Shown here piece by piece: positions 41,787 through 51,069 of a stretch of DNA of 64,000 bases. Every line of letters starts with the position of its first letter. Within the stretch, counting starts at the first letter, position 1. Position numbers and translations under genes: made by a program. The stretch lies in contig CAYWVO010000004.1 in the NCBI GenBank assembly GCA_964461835.1, forward strand, positions 1 to 64,000, in the 5' to 3' direction. The stretch comes from CAYWVO01 sp964461835 (GTDB lineage Bacteria > Zixibacteria > MSB-5A5 > WJJR01 > JAJRUJ01). The notes beneath the pieces are model-generated. The model was not told the origin of the DNA and made no database searches. It was given only the letters and a program-made list of their open reading frames with translations.

Positions 41787-42953
41787 ATGACGAACGAGAA
41801 GTTCTGGGTTACCATAGACTTAGGCGCTCTCCGGCGGAATATCCGGCACGTGCAGCACCACATCGGGGAAGGCCGCCGCGTCTTGTTCGTGGTCAAATCT
41901 GACGGGTATGGCCACGGAGCTGTTGAAATCACTCGTGCGGCGTTGGCAGAGGGTATTAGTTCTTTCGGGGTGGCTACACTGGCTGAAGGCTGTGCGTTAC
42001 GAAAGGCAGGGATTGCCGAAGATATCATCTTGTTGCAGCCGTCACTTGAATCGGAATTAGAGGAGGTCATCGCTGCCAAGCTGCAACCGTCCCTTTCAGA
42101 CTGGGACACCGCCGAGCGCTTGTCGGCATTGGCCTTAGGGCGGCCGGTAAAGGTACATATCGAGTTGAATACCGGCATGAACCGCATGGGTTTTGCGCCC
42201 GAAGAAGCCATATCGATTGTCCCGCGTATTGCCCAATTGCCGCACCTAACGATTGAAGGGATTTATACACATTTCCGGCCGGTCGCCGGGAACGCCCACA
42301 CCGTCATTCGCGAACAATTGACCCGCTTTAACGATACGGTAACCGCGCTTCGCGATCAGGGAGTATATATCCCCAGCCTGCACGCTGCCTCATCCATCTC
42401 GGTTTTGCATTATCCGGAGTCGTTTTTTGATACCGTCCGTCCGGGGTTGCTGCTCTATGGGGGCTTCAATGGTGATACGCCTCCGGGAGGTCCCCAAACC
42501 GAACCGCTGATGTCTTGCCGATGCCGCGTACTGTATGTCCGCCGGATCCAGGCCGGTGAATGGATTCATTATGGCGATGTTTTCCAAGCGCCACGGGCAA
42601 TGACCGTCGCGGTGATCGCTGCGGGGTATGGAGCCGGGTATCCCCGCTCACTCTCCGGGCAGGGTGAGGTCCTCATCGGTGGACGGCGTGCACCGATCTG
42701 CGGCGTGGTGGGAATGGATATGACTATTGTCGACGTTTCGGATATACCGGATTGCCACACGGGTGACGAAGTTGTCCTGTTGGGAGAAGACGGCGACGAT
42801 GAAATTACCGTAACCGAGCTGGCCCGGAAAGCCGGGACTATCCCTTATGAGATAACCTGTCGACTGGGCAGAAACCTGCCGCGCGAATACCTCCATCCAT
42901 CAATTCGACCCGGGGAAACGCCCAACATCCGCGAATCGGTGATCAGTTCCTGA
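41787..42953 (+). CDS. alr: Alanine racemase
   Basis: The 388-aa PLP enzyme interconverts L- and D-alanine for peptidoglycan. K37 in LFVVKSDGYGHGA forms the PLP aldimine and the Tyr of AAGYGAGYPRSLS is the second catalytic base. NTGMNRMGF and GVVGMDMTIVDVS are signatures, and length is normal. The gene is single, with a promoter at 41670-41699, and its end converges with the DUF2723 gene. Confidence 0.95.
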   Translation: MTNEKFWVTIDLGALRRNIRHVQHHIGEGRRVLFVVKSDGYGHGAVEITRAALAEGISSFGVATLAEGCALRKAGIAEDIILLQPSLESELEEVIAAKLQPSLSDWDTAERLSALALGRPVKVHIELNTGMNRMGFAPEEAISIVPRIAQLPHLTIEGIYTHFRPVAGNAHTVIREQLTRFNDTVTALRDQGVYIPSLHAASSISVLHYPESFFDTVRPGLLLYGGFNGDTPPGGPQTEPLMSCRCRVLYVRRIQAGEWIHYGDVFQAPRAMTVAVIAAGYGAGYPRSLSGQGEVLIGGRRAPICGVVGMDMTIVDVSDIPDCHTGDEVVLLGEDGDDEITVTELARKAGTIPYEITCRLGRNLPREYLHPSIRPGETPNIRESVISS

Positions 42954-42962
42954 TAATCGTTT

Positions 42963-45542
42963 CTATCCGACTCCGCCGTACGCGACAATTTGGTGGGCCA
43001 TCTCATCGTTCGGATAGTACTCCAGCCACTTTTTCGCCGCTTTCACCGCTAATTCATTCAGGCCGTGGTCGCGGCAGTGGAGCAAGAGTGTTTGAAACGT
43101 TAGGCCATCGCTGGGATTAAGATGGTACGCCCGAATTAAATGGACTCGTGCGGCTTCCGGCTTGGCCAGCCGCTCCAGCATCATACCATACGAGAGATGA
43201 TAGTATCGTTCTCCGGGATTTTCCCGCACCAGCTTCTGCAGCACCTGCTCATACTCGGCGAGAATCGCCAAGCCGGCGGTGGTATCGCCCATGGCGATTT
43301 CAAAATCCGCCCAGTAGACCGGGCCACGCCAGTAATACGGAAATGACTCGGTGGCGCGTTGAGCCCAGGCCAGCGAGCGGGTCGTATCACCCAGTTCGCG
43401 GAATTTCTGGGCCAGCTGCAAGAATTTTTCCGGATAAATCATCCAGTTGCCGAGCGTGCTCTCATTGCGATAAATGCTCATATCACTGAGACCGCGATAC
43501 TGGCAGGTATCGCCAAGGATCGCCGCATTCAGTTCTGGATCAATCTCGCCGGATGCATTCCGCTTGACGATGTGGTTAAGAATGCCGGTCTGGACGTAAT
43601 GCTGGTCCAAGTTCAAGCGCGATTTATCGCCTACCGGGCCGGAGAAGTACACCGGCCGTTGCCATTTATTGTTGCTCAGGATGTGTTCAACTACGACATC
43701 CTGCACCCGCAATGTCCCGCCGGTCTGCTCATTACGCCGCAGTTTGTACGGGGAAAGATATTCGTATGACTTGGAGATTGGATCGTAAATTTTCTCGGAG
43801 GGATAGTACAGCTCCAGGGTACGTCCGCGGGTGTCTTTCACTGTTTCGGTTTCAGTCCAGATGATTTGCTCATCCGACCAGGTGACCGGCAATCCCCACT
43901 TGTTCTTCATCTGCAGGTTATACCAATCGGTGTTGGCCAGGGAAAGGTTAACCACGTTGATGTCCTGGCGAATACCGTACGCATCCTGTAAGCACCACAG
44001 GGGGAAGGTGTCGTTGTCTCCCGCCGTGAAAAGAATGGAATTCTCCTCACACGTGTTGAGCATGTTATAGGCATAATCCCAGGGTGAATAGTCGCCGGTC
44101 CGGTCACAAAAGTGATAGTTGGACTGGAGTTGATACAGCGGAAGCAGCAACACGACCGCGCCAATCCAGGCGGTGGAACGGCCGACCGGACGTTTCTGTG
44201 CCCCGAACAAAAGCGACAGCGCGCCGGCAACTCCGACCCCCATCATCATCCCAAAGACCGCATAGCCGGCTGTGAAGAAATAATCCCGGTCCCGGACTTC
44301 CATGTAGGCATCCCCGGTCACGGGATCATATCGTGTGCCATCAGCGAAATTCATATACAGAACCAACCCGACGGAACCGATCAGCAGCAGTGAGACCAGC
44401 AGGAACGCAAAATTGCGCCGTCGCCGCGCCAGCCATAAACACCCGAATATCCCCAGCGCAAAGGCAATGATGAATCCCGCCTTCGTAATGCCGTACTGGT
44501 CCTTGAAAAAGTACCAGAACCCCATGCGGGGATGATTGCCAAATTGGTTCTCCCAACTGCCCCGCCGGCTGAACATGCGGGTGATCATATCCTGCGACCC
44601 GTATTGTTTGCGCGCCAGGAAGTAGCGGAACGAGGCAAACGTCTCCGGATTGTTTTCATCGATATTCGGGTCGTGTGTTGAACGGATGGGGATATACAGG
44701 TGATTCGTGTACCCGATGAAGGCGGCCGCCAGCAAGAGAAAAACCAGGGCCCACCGTTGCTTTTGCTTGGCGATGATTACCCCGACGATGCTGACAATTG
44801 TCCAGACAATCCAGGCCTGCCCAAATAAGTCAAAACTGGCCGCCGCGGTCAGCAGGACCGCAAACGAGATCCACATGCGCCAGTCGGTCCGGATTGACCG
44901 ATCCACAATGAGAACGAACGCCAGAATACAGGGAAACACCAAAAATGCGGTTAAGTGGATTCCGATGGCGGCAAAGGTAATATACACAATGGCGATGAGA
45001 TAGCGGGATCCTGTCTTCGTTTGACGGGAATCCATCCAGCGCAGCGTCAGCCAGAGCAGCGCCATGATGACGAACATCGATGGTCCGTAGACTTCTGTCT
45101 CTACTGCGTTGTTCCAATGGGTGCGGGAAAATGCCATGCAGAGGGTACCGGTAATCGCCCCCAGATAGGTGACCGGCACTTTCCAGGGAGCCGGCTTGCT
45201 GTCATTCAATGCACCCTGAATGACCCGAAACAGGACGAAAAAGGCAAAAACCGCTGCGCCCGCGGAAGTTACAACTGAGAGCATGTTCACCTGGGCGCCA
45301 ACATCAGCGGGATACGGCAGCAGGGTAAAGACCCGTCCCAGCAAAACAAAAAGCGGCGTTCCGGGCGGATGAGGGATGCCCAGAATTTTCGCACAGGCCA
45401 CGAACTCTCCACAGTCCCAGAAGGAAAATGTCGGAGCACGGGTGATAGTATAGATCACAAAGGTGAATAATCCCACCATCCATCCGGTGATCAGCCGCCA
45501 GTGAGATTGAAATCCATTCGCCGTCAATGTGTTGTGTGCCAT
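42963..45542 (-). CDS. DUF2723-family membrane protein with TPR tail (O-mannosyltransferase-like)
   Basis: The 859-aa protein begins with the DUF2723 signature (YTITRAPTFSFWDCGEFVACA, then IPHPPGTPLFVLLGRVF). About 12 helices follow up to about residue 490. A soluble region (about 500-700, QDAYGIRQDINVVNLSLANTDWY) and TPR-like repeats (LAWAQRATESFPYYWRGPVYW, RVHLIRAYHLNPSDGLTFQ) end the chain. DUF2723 proteins resemble GT-C protein mannosyltransferases and are known to glycosylate proteins or lipids in Bacteroidetes. It is the third GT-C plus TPR protein of the window. Confidence 0.85.
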   Translation of the reverse strand: MAHNTLTANGFQSHWRLITGWMVGLFTFVIYTITRAPTFSFWDCGEFVACAKILGIPHPPGTPLFVLLGRVFTLLPYPADVGAQVNMLSVVTSAGAAVFAFFVLFRVIQGALNDSKPAPWKVPVTYLGAITGTLCMAFSRTHWNNAVETEVYGPSMFVIMALLWLTLRWMDSRQTKTGSRYLIAIVYITFAAIGIHLTAFLVFPCILAFVLIVDRSIRTDWRMWISFAVLLTAAASFDLFGQAWIVWTIVSIVGVIIAKQKQRWALVFLLLAAAFIGYTNHLYIPIRSTHDPNIDENNPETFASFRYFLARKQYGSQDMITRMFSRRGSWENQFGNHPRMGFWYFFKDQYGITKAGFIIAFALGIFGCLWLARRRRNFAFLLVSLLLIGSVGLVLYMNFADGTRYDPVTGDAYMEVRDRDYFFTAGYAVFGMMMGVGVAGALSLLFGAQKRPVGRSTAWIGAVVLLLPLYQLQSNYHFCDRTGDYSPWDYAYNMLNTCEENSILFTAGDNDTFPLWCLQDAYGIRQDINVVNLSLANTDWYNLQMKNKWGLPVTWSDEQIIWTETETVKDTRGRTLELYYPSEKIYDPISKSYEYLSPYKLRRNEQTGGTLRVQDVVVEHILSNNKWQRPVYFSGPVGDKSRLNLDQHYVQTGILNHIVKRNASGEIDPELNAAILGDTCQYRGLSDMSIYRNESTLGNWMIYPEKFLQLAQKFRELGDTTRSLAWAQRATESFPYYWRGPVYWADFEIAMGDTTAGLAILAEYEQVLQKLVRENPGERYYHLSYGMMLERLAKPEAARVHLIRAYHLNPSDGLTFQTLLLHCRDHGLNELAVKAAKKWLEYYPNDEMAHQIVAYGGVG

Positions 45543-45588
45543 CGTTTACCCGTCAAGCTCCATCGTCCAGTTACCGATATTCAAACAA

Positions 45589-45609
45589 GCGGGTAAGATA
45601 TATACCCGC
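45589..45609. repeat. Inverted repeat between divergent genes
   Basis: GCGGGTA, 7-base spacer, TACCCGC. It lies between DUF2723 (-) and the small membrane-protein gene (+), with no T-run, so an operator is more likely than a terminator. Confidence 0.4.
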
Positions 45610-45641
45610 CCCATCGCGAACAATACAAAAGGGGTGTCGAG

Positions 45642-45917
45642 ATGTTTGTTTGGTGTGCGATTTTATTCTTGCTCGGGGTTAGTGCGTTCTTGGACAGCAT
45701 GTTCAACTACGGTGAAATCTTCCGGCAAATTAATTCAGTCTTGTTTATGCTCGTGAGCTTGGGATTGTTGATTCGGACTACGCTGAAAGCCCGGGCGCAA
45801 GTCTTCGAGCGTCAGGTAGCGCGCATCGCTGAATTGGAGCAGAAAGTAGCGAATCTGGAAGGCGATTCCACCGCCACCGAAGAATCTGAGCCTGTCGAAA
45901 GTGCACCGGTTGCCTAA
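45642..45917 (+). CDS. Small membrane protein with coiled coil, 91 aa
   Basis: Two hydrophobic segments (about 4-22 and 30-47) are followed by a short coiled coil (RQVARIAELEQKVANLEG, about 56-73) and an acidic Glu/Ser/Ala tail. GGGGTGTC before the ATG is the ribosome-binding region. I do not recognise the family; the layout is that of small scaffold or adaptor membrane proteins. It diverges from the DUF2723 gene and runs tail to tail into the TPR gene. Confidence 0.65.
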   Translation: MFVWCAILFLLGVSAFLDSMFNYGEIFRQINSVLFMLVSLGLLIRTTLKARAQVFERQVARIAELEQKVANLEGDSTATEESEPVESAPVA

Positions 45918-45925
45918 CGAACGCA

Positions 45926-47749
45926 TCAGGGAATAACCAGATTTTGCATTTTTCTCCGCGCCTCCTCCAAATACGGGCTGTTGCTGAATTCAGTCAGTAC
46001 CCGGTGGTAGGCTTCTCGGGCTTTCTCCGGGGCCGATAGGTCTTCGGCGTAAACGTCCCCTAAGGCAATGAGCGCTGCGGGGAGGAGATACCGGTCCGGG
46101 TAGTGATCCACCAGCATCCGGTAGACAGCCCTGGCGCTATCCGGCCGCTCCAACTGCCGGTAAAGTGAGCCCAAGTCGTAGAGTGCATCATCCGCCAGAC
46201 CGTTCGCAGAATCTTCCGCAAGTTGGGTGAAATACACGCGGGCGGAGTCGAACCGTTGTTGGCGTAACTTCAGGCGTCCGGCCGCATAACGAGACAACGA
46301 CCAGTCCATGGGATCGCGGTTTTCCGTTATTTGTAAATTGAGCACAATCGCGTCATTTACATAAAAGCCGTTGGGGAAGGATTCGATCAGTGTCTCCAGC
46401 GCGGCTGAGGCCGAGTCATATAATCCGGAAAAGAACAACAATTCAGCGCGAGTGTATTGGAGTTCTTCCCGTTGGTCCGCTTGTAGTTTGCGGTTGTCTG
46501 CTGAAGCCAACGCGGAGTCAGCGCCGGCAAGATTTCCCCGCCGCAGCAGGCATTCGCTGATCAGCGCGGCAAGCTCGAATCGGTCATCTCGGCGATTGGT
46601 GTTCTCCAGTGCTTGACGATAATAATGTTCTGCAGAATCCAGAACCAGCAAATGATTCAAGTAAGCGTTGCCGATTTCGCGCAGCAACTCGGCACGAAAT
46701 TGTGGCTGTGGAAATATGTTGACCAGTTCACGAAGGATGATAATCGCGCTGTCTGCTTGCCCCAGGCCGATATGTGTACGTGCTCGGTACACCTCGGCAT
46801 CAATACGTCGTTGATGTCTCGGATACAGCGCCAGGAAATCGGCACAGCCTTTTCGGGCGGCTTCGTAGAACCCACGCTGAAGGCACTCATCGATATAAAA
46901 AAGAATGTGTTCCCCCGGCCGCTCATCGAGGGTGTCCGCGGCCAGGATTTCCGGCCACGCCCGCTCCGATTCACCCCGCGCCAGCAATAATTCGGCGTAG
47001 AGGCTGCGCGCGTGGTAGTTGTCGGCATGTTCCTCAGCCAGTTCTTCCAAGGCAGAGGTCAACTCCTCCGTACCATCCTCCATTTTCATGATGTCATTTA
47101 TCTTTCGCTGGACATAGCGAATCCGGGAAGGATTGTCTTGCAAATCCCAGAAATATTCACGAATGGCGTTGGTGTATTCACGTCGCGCCTCGTACAGTCC
47201 CGCGAGTTCCCGGGTGAACAGCCGGGGATCATCAAATTGCTTACGCGCCAGTTCGTAAGTATCTACCGCCTTGGAGGAGCGGCCATTACGCATGTAAGCC
47301 CGGGCGATACCCCGGTAAATCTGCGGGTCGTCGGGCCCAGGTTCGAGAATGGCCGCCAACGTGCTTTCCGCGGCAGCCGGTTCTTTGAGTTTAAAAAAGC
47401 AATCGGCAATGACCACCGCGTCCCGGGTCGGATCTTCAGAGTCCGGAAGACCCTCCATCATCAGTTCCAGTAATTTGTCGTAAGTGCGCGTGCGTTGGTA
47501 CAGCCGCTGCAAGTGGTCAATCACTTCCGGATCGTTCGGAAGTTGGTCCCGCAGACCTTCCAGTATGATTATGGCCTCTTCCAGCTTTCCCCGGGAAATC
47601 AGCGTTTCCGCTCGTTTCTTACCGGATTCCAAGACCGGAACATCAATCCGGTCGTCCGCCGCACGGGACGGGTGTGCAAATCCACCACTAAGAATCAGCA
47701 CCAGGAGAATAAGGCCAGCGTTGCGTATTTCTCGCACTCGAACCATCAT
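45926..47749 (-). CDS. Periplasmic TPR-repeat protein
   Basis: The 607-aa precursor has a signal peptide ending SRA (about residue 30). The rest is tandem TPR-like helix pairs, for example RAETLISRGKLEEAIIILEGL, AAAESTLAAILEPGPDDPQIYRGIA, SAVYRMLVDHYPDRYLLPAALIALGD and AREAYHRVLTEFSNSPYLEEA. Proteins of this kind scaffold envelope machines such as lipoprotein or polysaccharide assembly. No catalytic domain is seen. It may act with the TPR-fused transferases, which is inference. Confidence 0.82.
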   Translation of the reverse strand: MMVRVREIRNAGLILLVLILSGGFAHPSRAADDRIDVPVLESGKKRAETLISRGKLEEAIIILEGLRDQLPNDPEVIDHLQRLYQRTRTYDKLLELMMEGLPDSEDPTRDAVVIADCFFKLKEPAAAESTLAAILEPGPDDPQIYRGIARAYMRNGRSSKAVDTYELARKQFDDPRLFTRELAGLYEARREYTNAIREYFWDLQDNPSRIRYVQRKINDIMKMEDGTEELTSALEELAEEHADNYHARSLYAELLLARGESERAWPEILAADTLDERPGEHILFYIDECLQRGFYEAARKGCADFLALYPRHQRRIDAEVYRARTHIGLGQADSAIIILRELVNIFPQPQFRAELLREIGNAYLNHLLVLDSAEHYYRQALENTNRRDDRFELAALISECLLRRGNLAGADSALASADNRKLQADQREELQYTRAELLFFSGLYDSASAALETLIESFPNGFYVNDAIVLNLQITENRDPMDWSLSRYAAGRLKLRQQRFDSARVYFTQLAEDSANGLADDALYDLGSLYRQLERPDSARAVYRMLVDHYPDRYLLPAALIALGDVYAEDLSAPEKAREAYHRVLTEFSNSPYLEEARRKMQNLVIP

Positions 47750-48050
47750 ATGCCTTGTAACATCGGTTATCCGTTAAGTTCCTGCCCATCCGTAACATGT
47801 ACATCTACGTAGCTTCGACCGGCAAAGGTTGGCGATTTACCCACTGGTTGAAAGAAAACGAGTGAGTCCCAAAATGATAGAGGGGGTTGGAAAACTATCA
47901 ATGTCAGGACCCACTCAGAATTATGGTATCCCGATTATGCCGATTGTCAAGGTTGAAATCGGTGTAAACACCATCGATCACCACAGATTTTGGGAATTTG
48001 CGTTGCCCCGTATCTCGGATACGCCTATACTCAGCCCAACGGGAGGGTTT
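47750..48050. other. Intergenic gap of about 300 bp
   Basis: This lies between the divergent TPR and AhpD-like genes. Its right end holds the promoter 48003-48031. An in-frame extension of the AhpD gene back to 47829 exists but does not read like protein. Nothing else is evident. Confidence 0.6.
48003..48031 (+). promoter_or_regulatory. Promoter of the AhpD-like gene
   Basis: TTGCCC (48003-48008), 17-bp spacer, TATACT (48026-48031). The spacer contains GTATC-TCG-GATAC (48010-48022). Transcription would start near 48038, giving a very short leader before GGGAGGG. Confidence 0.6.
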
Positions 48051-48614
48051 ATGCGCATTCAAACAGTCGACGAACAGCAGGCGGAGGGCGTGGTTGAAGC
48101 CGAATATCAACGGCTGCGCGAAAATTTCGGCCTCATTCCCAATATTACCAAGGTCTTTTCCTCTCGCCCGGATTTGTTTCGCGTCCATAACGACATGTAC
48201 CAGACGATCATGGTGGCGGAGGGGGCGATCCCCAAGGCGGTCAAGCAGTTTGCCGCGCTCTTGACCGCGCGATTGAATGGCTGCTATTACAATCGATTCT
48301 GGCATCGGGCGTTTTTACAGCAAGTGGGTGTTGCTGAAGAGCTTATCGATTCGGTCGAGACAGATTATCACTCAGCACCCCTGGATGAAAAGACCATTGC
48401 GCTGTTTGAATACGTGGAAAAAATCGCCACTAATCCTGGCGGTGTCACCGATGATCATCTGGCAAGCCTGCGGACGCATGGGTTTAGTGATGAAGAAATC
48501 CTCGAAATTACCTCGGTGGTAGCGTATGGCCGGTTTTCGGCCACGGTCCTCGATGCGTTTGCCGTGGAGGTCGAAAAGCCGGAACCAGTTGATCCCGAAT
48601 CGGATGCGCAGTAA
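48051..48614 (+). CDS. AhpD-like / carboxymuconolactone-decarboxylase-fold protein
   Basis: The 187-aa protein (ATG behind GGGAGGG) resembles the uncharacterised peroxidase-related AhpD family: FGLIPNITKVFSSRPDLFRVHNDMY, then LLTARLNGCYYNRFWHRAFLQ and FSDEEILEITSVVAYGRFSATVLDAFAV. Active members have a CxxC redox pair at the start of the central helix. Here only C78 is present, with Asn at the second position (N81), so the reducing chemistry of AhpD is unlikely. The His downstream (H85) is kept. It may be a single-Cys peroxidatic or a ligand-binding form. Confidence 0.8.
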   Translation: MRIQTVDEQQAEGVVEAEYQRLRENFGLIPNITKVFSSRPDLFRVHNDMYQTIMVAEGAIPKAVKQFAALLTARLNGCYYNRFWHRAFLQQVGVAEELIDSVETDYHSAPLDEKTIALFEYVEKIATNPGGVTDDHLASLRTHGFSDEEILEITSVVAYGRFSATVLDAFAVEVEKPEPVDPESDAQ

Positions 48615-48717
48615 TGGCGTGGGAGGTGATACGACAGCGATCGGGCGATGCCCGCCGTGAAATGACCCTCTTTCCATTGCCTTTTTTCGTATCGGATGAT
48701 ACCTTACTCAGTTTTTG

Positions 48718-49410
48718 ATGGCTGCGATAGCGGACAATCTGGGGCAGGTCGTGCAACGCATCAAGGCAGTCACCAAACGCCTGGGACGCGATCCGCAGTC
48801 AATCACACTGGTAGCGGTATCCAAGACGATGCCGCCGGAACTGGTGCAGGAAGCACTGGAAGCCGGACAACGCGACTTCGGCGAGAACCGGATGCAGGAA
48901 GCAGTTGAAAAAATTCCCCAATTGCCAACGAGCATTCGCTGGCATTGGATCGGCCACCTGCAGAGAAATAAGGCCAAGGAGGCGGTTCAACACTTTGATT
49001 TGATCCAATCGGTCGATTCCGAACGGCTGGCCAAAGAACTGAACCGGCGCGCGCAGCGGATCGACAAAGTGCAGAATGTATTAATCCAGGTGAATACCAC
49101 CCAGGAAACCCAAAAGTCGGGGTGCCGTCCCGGCGAGACACAGGCCCTAGCGAAGGAAATTGCCGGGCTGCCGTCGTTGCATCTCCAGGGATTGATGACT
49201 ATTGGTCCGTTTACGGATGATCAACAAGCTATCCGTGAATGCTTTGTACTGTTGCGATCAACATTTGATCAGCTGAAGGAGAAAGATGAATTTCGTGAAC
49301 ACATGACCTACCTATCGATGGGAATGACGGCGGATTTCGAGCTGGCGCTGGAAGAGGGTGCAAATATGCTGCGCATCGGTACGGCCATTTTCGGTCTGCG
49401 ACGAACCTAA
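48718..49410 (+). CDS. YggS-family PLP homeostasis protein
   Basis: The 230-aa protein has the alanine-racemase-like barrel with the PLP Lys in LVAVSKTMPPELVQEAL, GQRDFGENRMQEAVEK, WHWIGHLQRNKAK and the C-terminal LRIGTAIFGLR. YggS/PLPBP binds PLP and keeps its pools and amino-acid balance stable, without a known catalytic activity. A TTG one codon earlier is also open. In many bacteria yggS lies next to division genes, and here a DivIVA-domain gene follows after 27 bp. Confidence 0.93.
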   Translation: MAAIADNLGQVVQRIKAVTKRLGRDPQSITLVAVSKTMPPELVQEALEAGQRDFGENRMQEAVEKIPQLPTSIRWHWIGHLQRNKAKEAVQHFDLIQSVDSERLAKELNRRAQRIDKVQNVLIQVNTTQETQKSGCRPGETQALAKEIAGLPSLHLQGLMTIGPFTDDQQAIRECFVLLRSTFDQLKEKDEFREHMTYLSMGMTADFELALEEGANMLRIGTAIFGLRRT

Positions 49411-49437
49411 AGACACGGCCAAAGGGGGCGAGTGACC

Positions 49438-50154
49438 ATGACACTGTCTGAATCATTGACACCGAATGAGTTGCGGAATCAGGAGTTCCGCCGATCGATG
49501 CGCGGGTTTGACCCGGTAGAGGTCGCCGCCGTGCTGGAAGAGGCTGCAGATTGTTGGGAAAAGGCGGTCGCGGAATCACTGCATTGGCAGGAAAAATATG
49601 CAGCATTGGAAGACCAGGTCAAGAAGTATACCGATATGGAGAAAACTCTCCAGGATACGCTGGTGGTTGCCAGAAAGACAGCGGAGGAACAATCATCAAC
49701 TGCCCGGAAGGAAGCGGCCTTAATCATCACTGAGGCACGGCAGCAAGCCGAGCGCATTGTCCACGAGGCGAATGTACAGGCGGAATCTGCCCGGCAGGAC
49801 CTCCGTGAGCTCGATCAGTTGAAATTACGCAGCAAGGCGGAACTGGAAACGGCATTGACGGCGCTCCTGGCACAATTGGAACAGTTTCAGCCGGACCAAG
49901 GCCGGGCCACACCCAGTTCCAAACCGGAACCGGAATTGCCTCCCGGGCATCCGGCCCCACCGCGAACACCGGATGCTCCTGGGGAATCATCTGCAGCTCC
50001 ACAGACTGGTCAGCAATCGTCGGAGGAATATGTGGATGTCAATATCCATGAACCTGAGAAACAAACAGATGACTTCGATGTTGCCCTGAACAAGATCTTT
50101 GGTGGTGACAAACCCGATGAGCCCGCAAAGGATGCTGATACCAAACCCGAATGA
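49438..50154 (+). CDS. DivIVA-domain protein
   Basis: The 238-aa protein starts with the DivIVA lipid-binding segment (LTPNELRNQEFRRSMRGFDPVEVAAVLEEA) and continues as a coiled coil to about 150. The rest is Pro/Ser/Glu-rich and probably unstructured. DivIVA-type proteins assemble at curved membranes and organise division or polar growth. ATG 49438 is preceded by AAAGGGGG at 9 nt; GTG 49432 is closer to it. It lies in the yggS-PNP-ileS run. Confidence 0.87.
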   Translation: MTLSESLTPNELRNQEFRRSMRGFDPVEVAAVLEEAADCWEKAVAESLHWQEKYAALEDQVKKYTDMEKTLQDTLVVARKTAEEQSSTARKEAALIITEARQQAERIVHEANVQAESARQDLRELDQLKLRSKAELETALTALLAQLEQFQPDQGRATPSSKPEPELPPGHPAPPRTPDAPGESSAAPQTGQQSSEEYVDVNIHEPEKQTDDFDVALNKIFGGDKPDEPAKDADTKPE

Positions 50155-50184
50155 TAACTGAGCAATGGAGCTAAGGACGTGCCG

Positions 50185-51012
50185 ATGGACAACTTAAAAA
50201 AGACCATACAAGAAGCCGGCGATTTTATCCGCACCAAGACCGAATTCGTGCCCGACATCGGCATCATTTTGGGCACCGGATTGGGCATGTTGGGGGAAGG
50301 AATCGACGTGGAGACCAGTGTGGAGTATGAGACAATTCCCCACTTCCCGGTCTCCACAGTGGAAAGCCACAAGGGACGTCTCATTTTTGGAACACTCGGT
50401 GGAAAGAATGTAGTCGCGATGCAGGGACGATTCCACTACTACGAGGGGTATACCCTGCAGCAGGTGACCTTCCCGGTGCGGGTGATGAAAGCGCTGGGCG
50501 TCAAAATTCTCATTGTCTCCAATGCCTGCGGGGGTATGAATCCGCAGTTCGACCGCGGCGATATTATGATCATCACCGATCATATCAACATGCAGGGAAA
50601 CAATCCCCTAATCGGACCCAACGACGAATCTCTCGGGCCGCGGTTCCCGGATATGTGTAACGCCTATGACCCGGAGTTGATCCAATTGGCGGTGGAGGTT
50701 GCGCTGGAGCGCAAAATTCCGGTGCAAAAAGGCGTATATGTTTCGATCAGCGGGCCGAACCTGGAAACCGCCGCTGAGTATCGGTTTTTGCGGATTATCG
50801 GCGCCGATGTGGTGGGCATGTCCACCGTGCCGGAGGTAATCGTTGCCCGGCACCAGGGCACCCGGGTGGCCGGTTTTTCGATTATTACCGATATGGGATT
50901 ACCTGATGCGCTGCGGCCGGTAAGTCTGGAGGAAATTATCGCGGTCGCCAGTGAAACCGAGCCGAAACTAAAGACGTTAATCGAAAGTTTTGTGGAAAAA
51001 ATCTCGCTGTAA
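50185..51012 (+). CDS. punA: Purine-nucleoside phosphorylase (trimeric, PNP type)
   Basis: The 275-aa enzyme splits purine nucleosides with phosphate to base and ribose-1-phosphate. LGTGLGMLGEGI holds the phosphate-binding region, GRFHYYEGY the conserved loop, SNACGGMNPQF and SGPNLETAAEYRFLR the nucleoside site, and GMSTVPEVIVARHQG the closing motif. These identify the inosine/guanosine trimeric class. ATG 50185 follows AAGGA by 7 nt; a GTG six bases earlier is also open. It fits the purine salvage theme of this window. Confidence 0.93.
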   Translation: MDNLKKTIQEAGDFIRTKTEFVPDIGIILGTGLGMLGEGIDVETSVEYETIPHFPVSTVESHKGRLIFGTLGGKNVVAMQGRFHYYEGYTLQQVTFPVRVMKALGVKILIVSNACGGMNPQFDRGDIMIITDHINMQGNNPLIGPNDESLGPRFPDMCNAYDPELIQLAVEVALERKIPVQKGVYVSISGPNLETAAEYRFLRIIGADVVGMSTVPEVIVARHQGTRVAGFSIITDMGLPDALRPVSLEEIIAVASETEPKLKTLIESFVEKISL

Positions 51013-51069
51013 GGGCAATCGGAGAAATCCGATACAAGCAGCAGACAAAAATCGAGGACAGACAGGACT

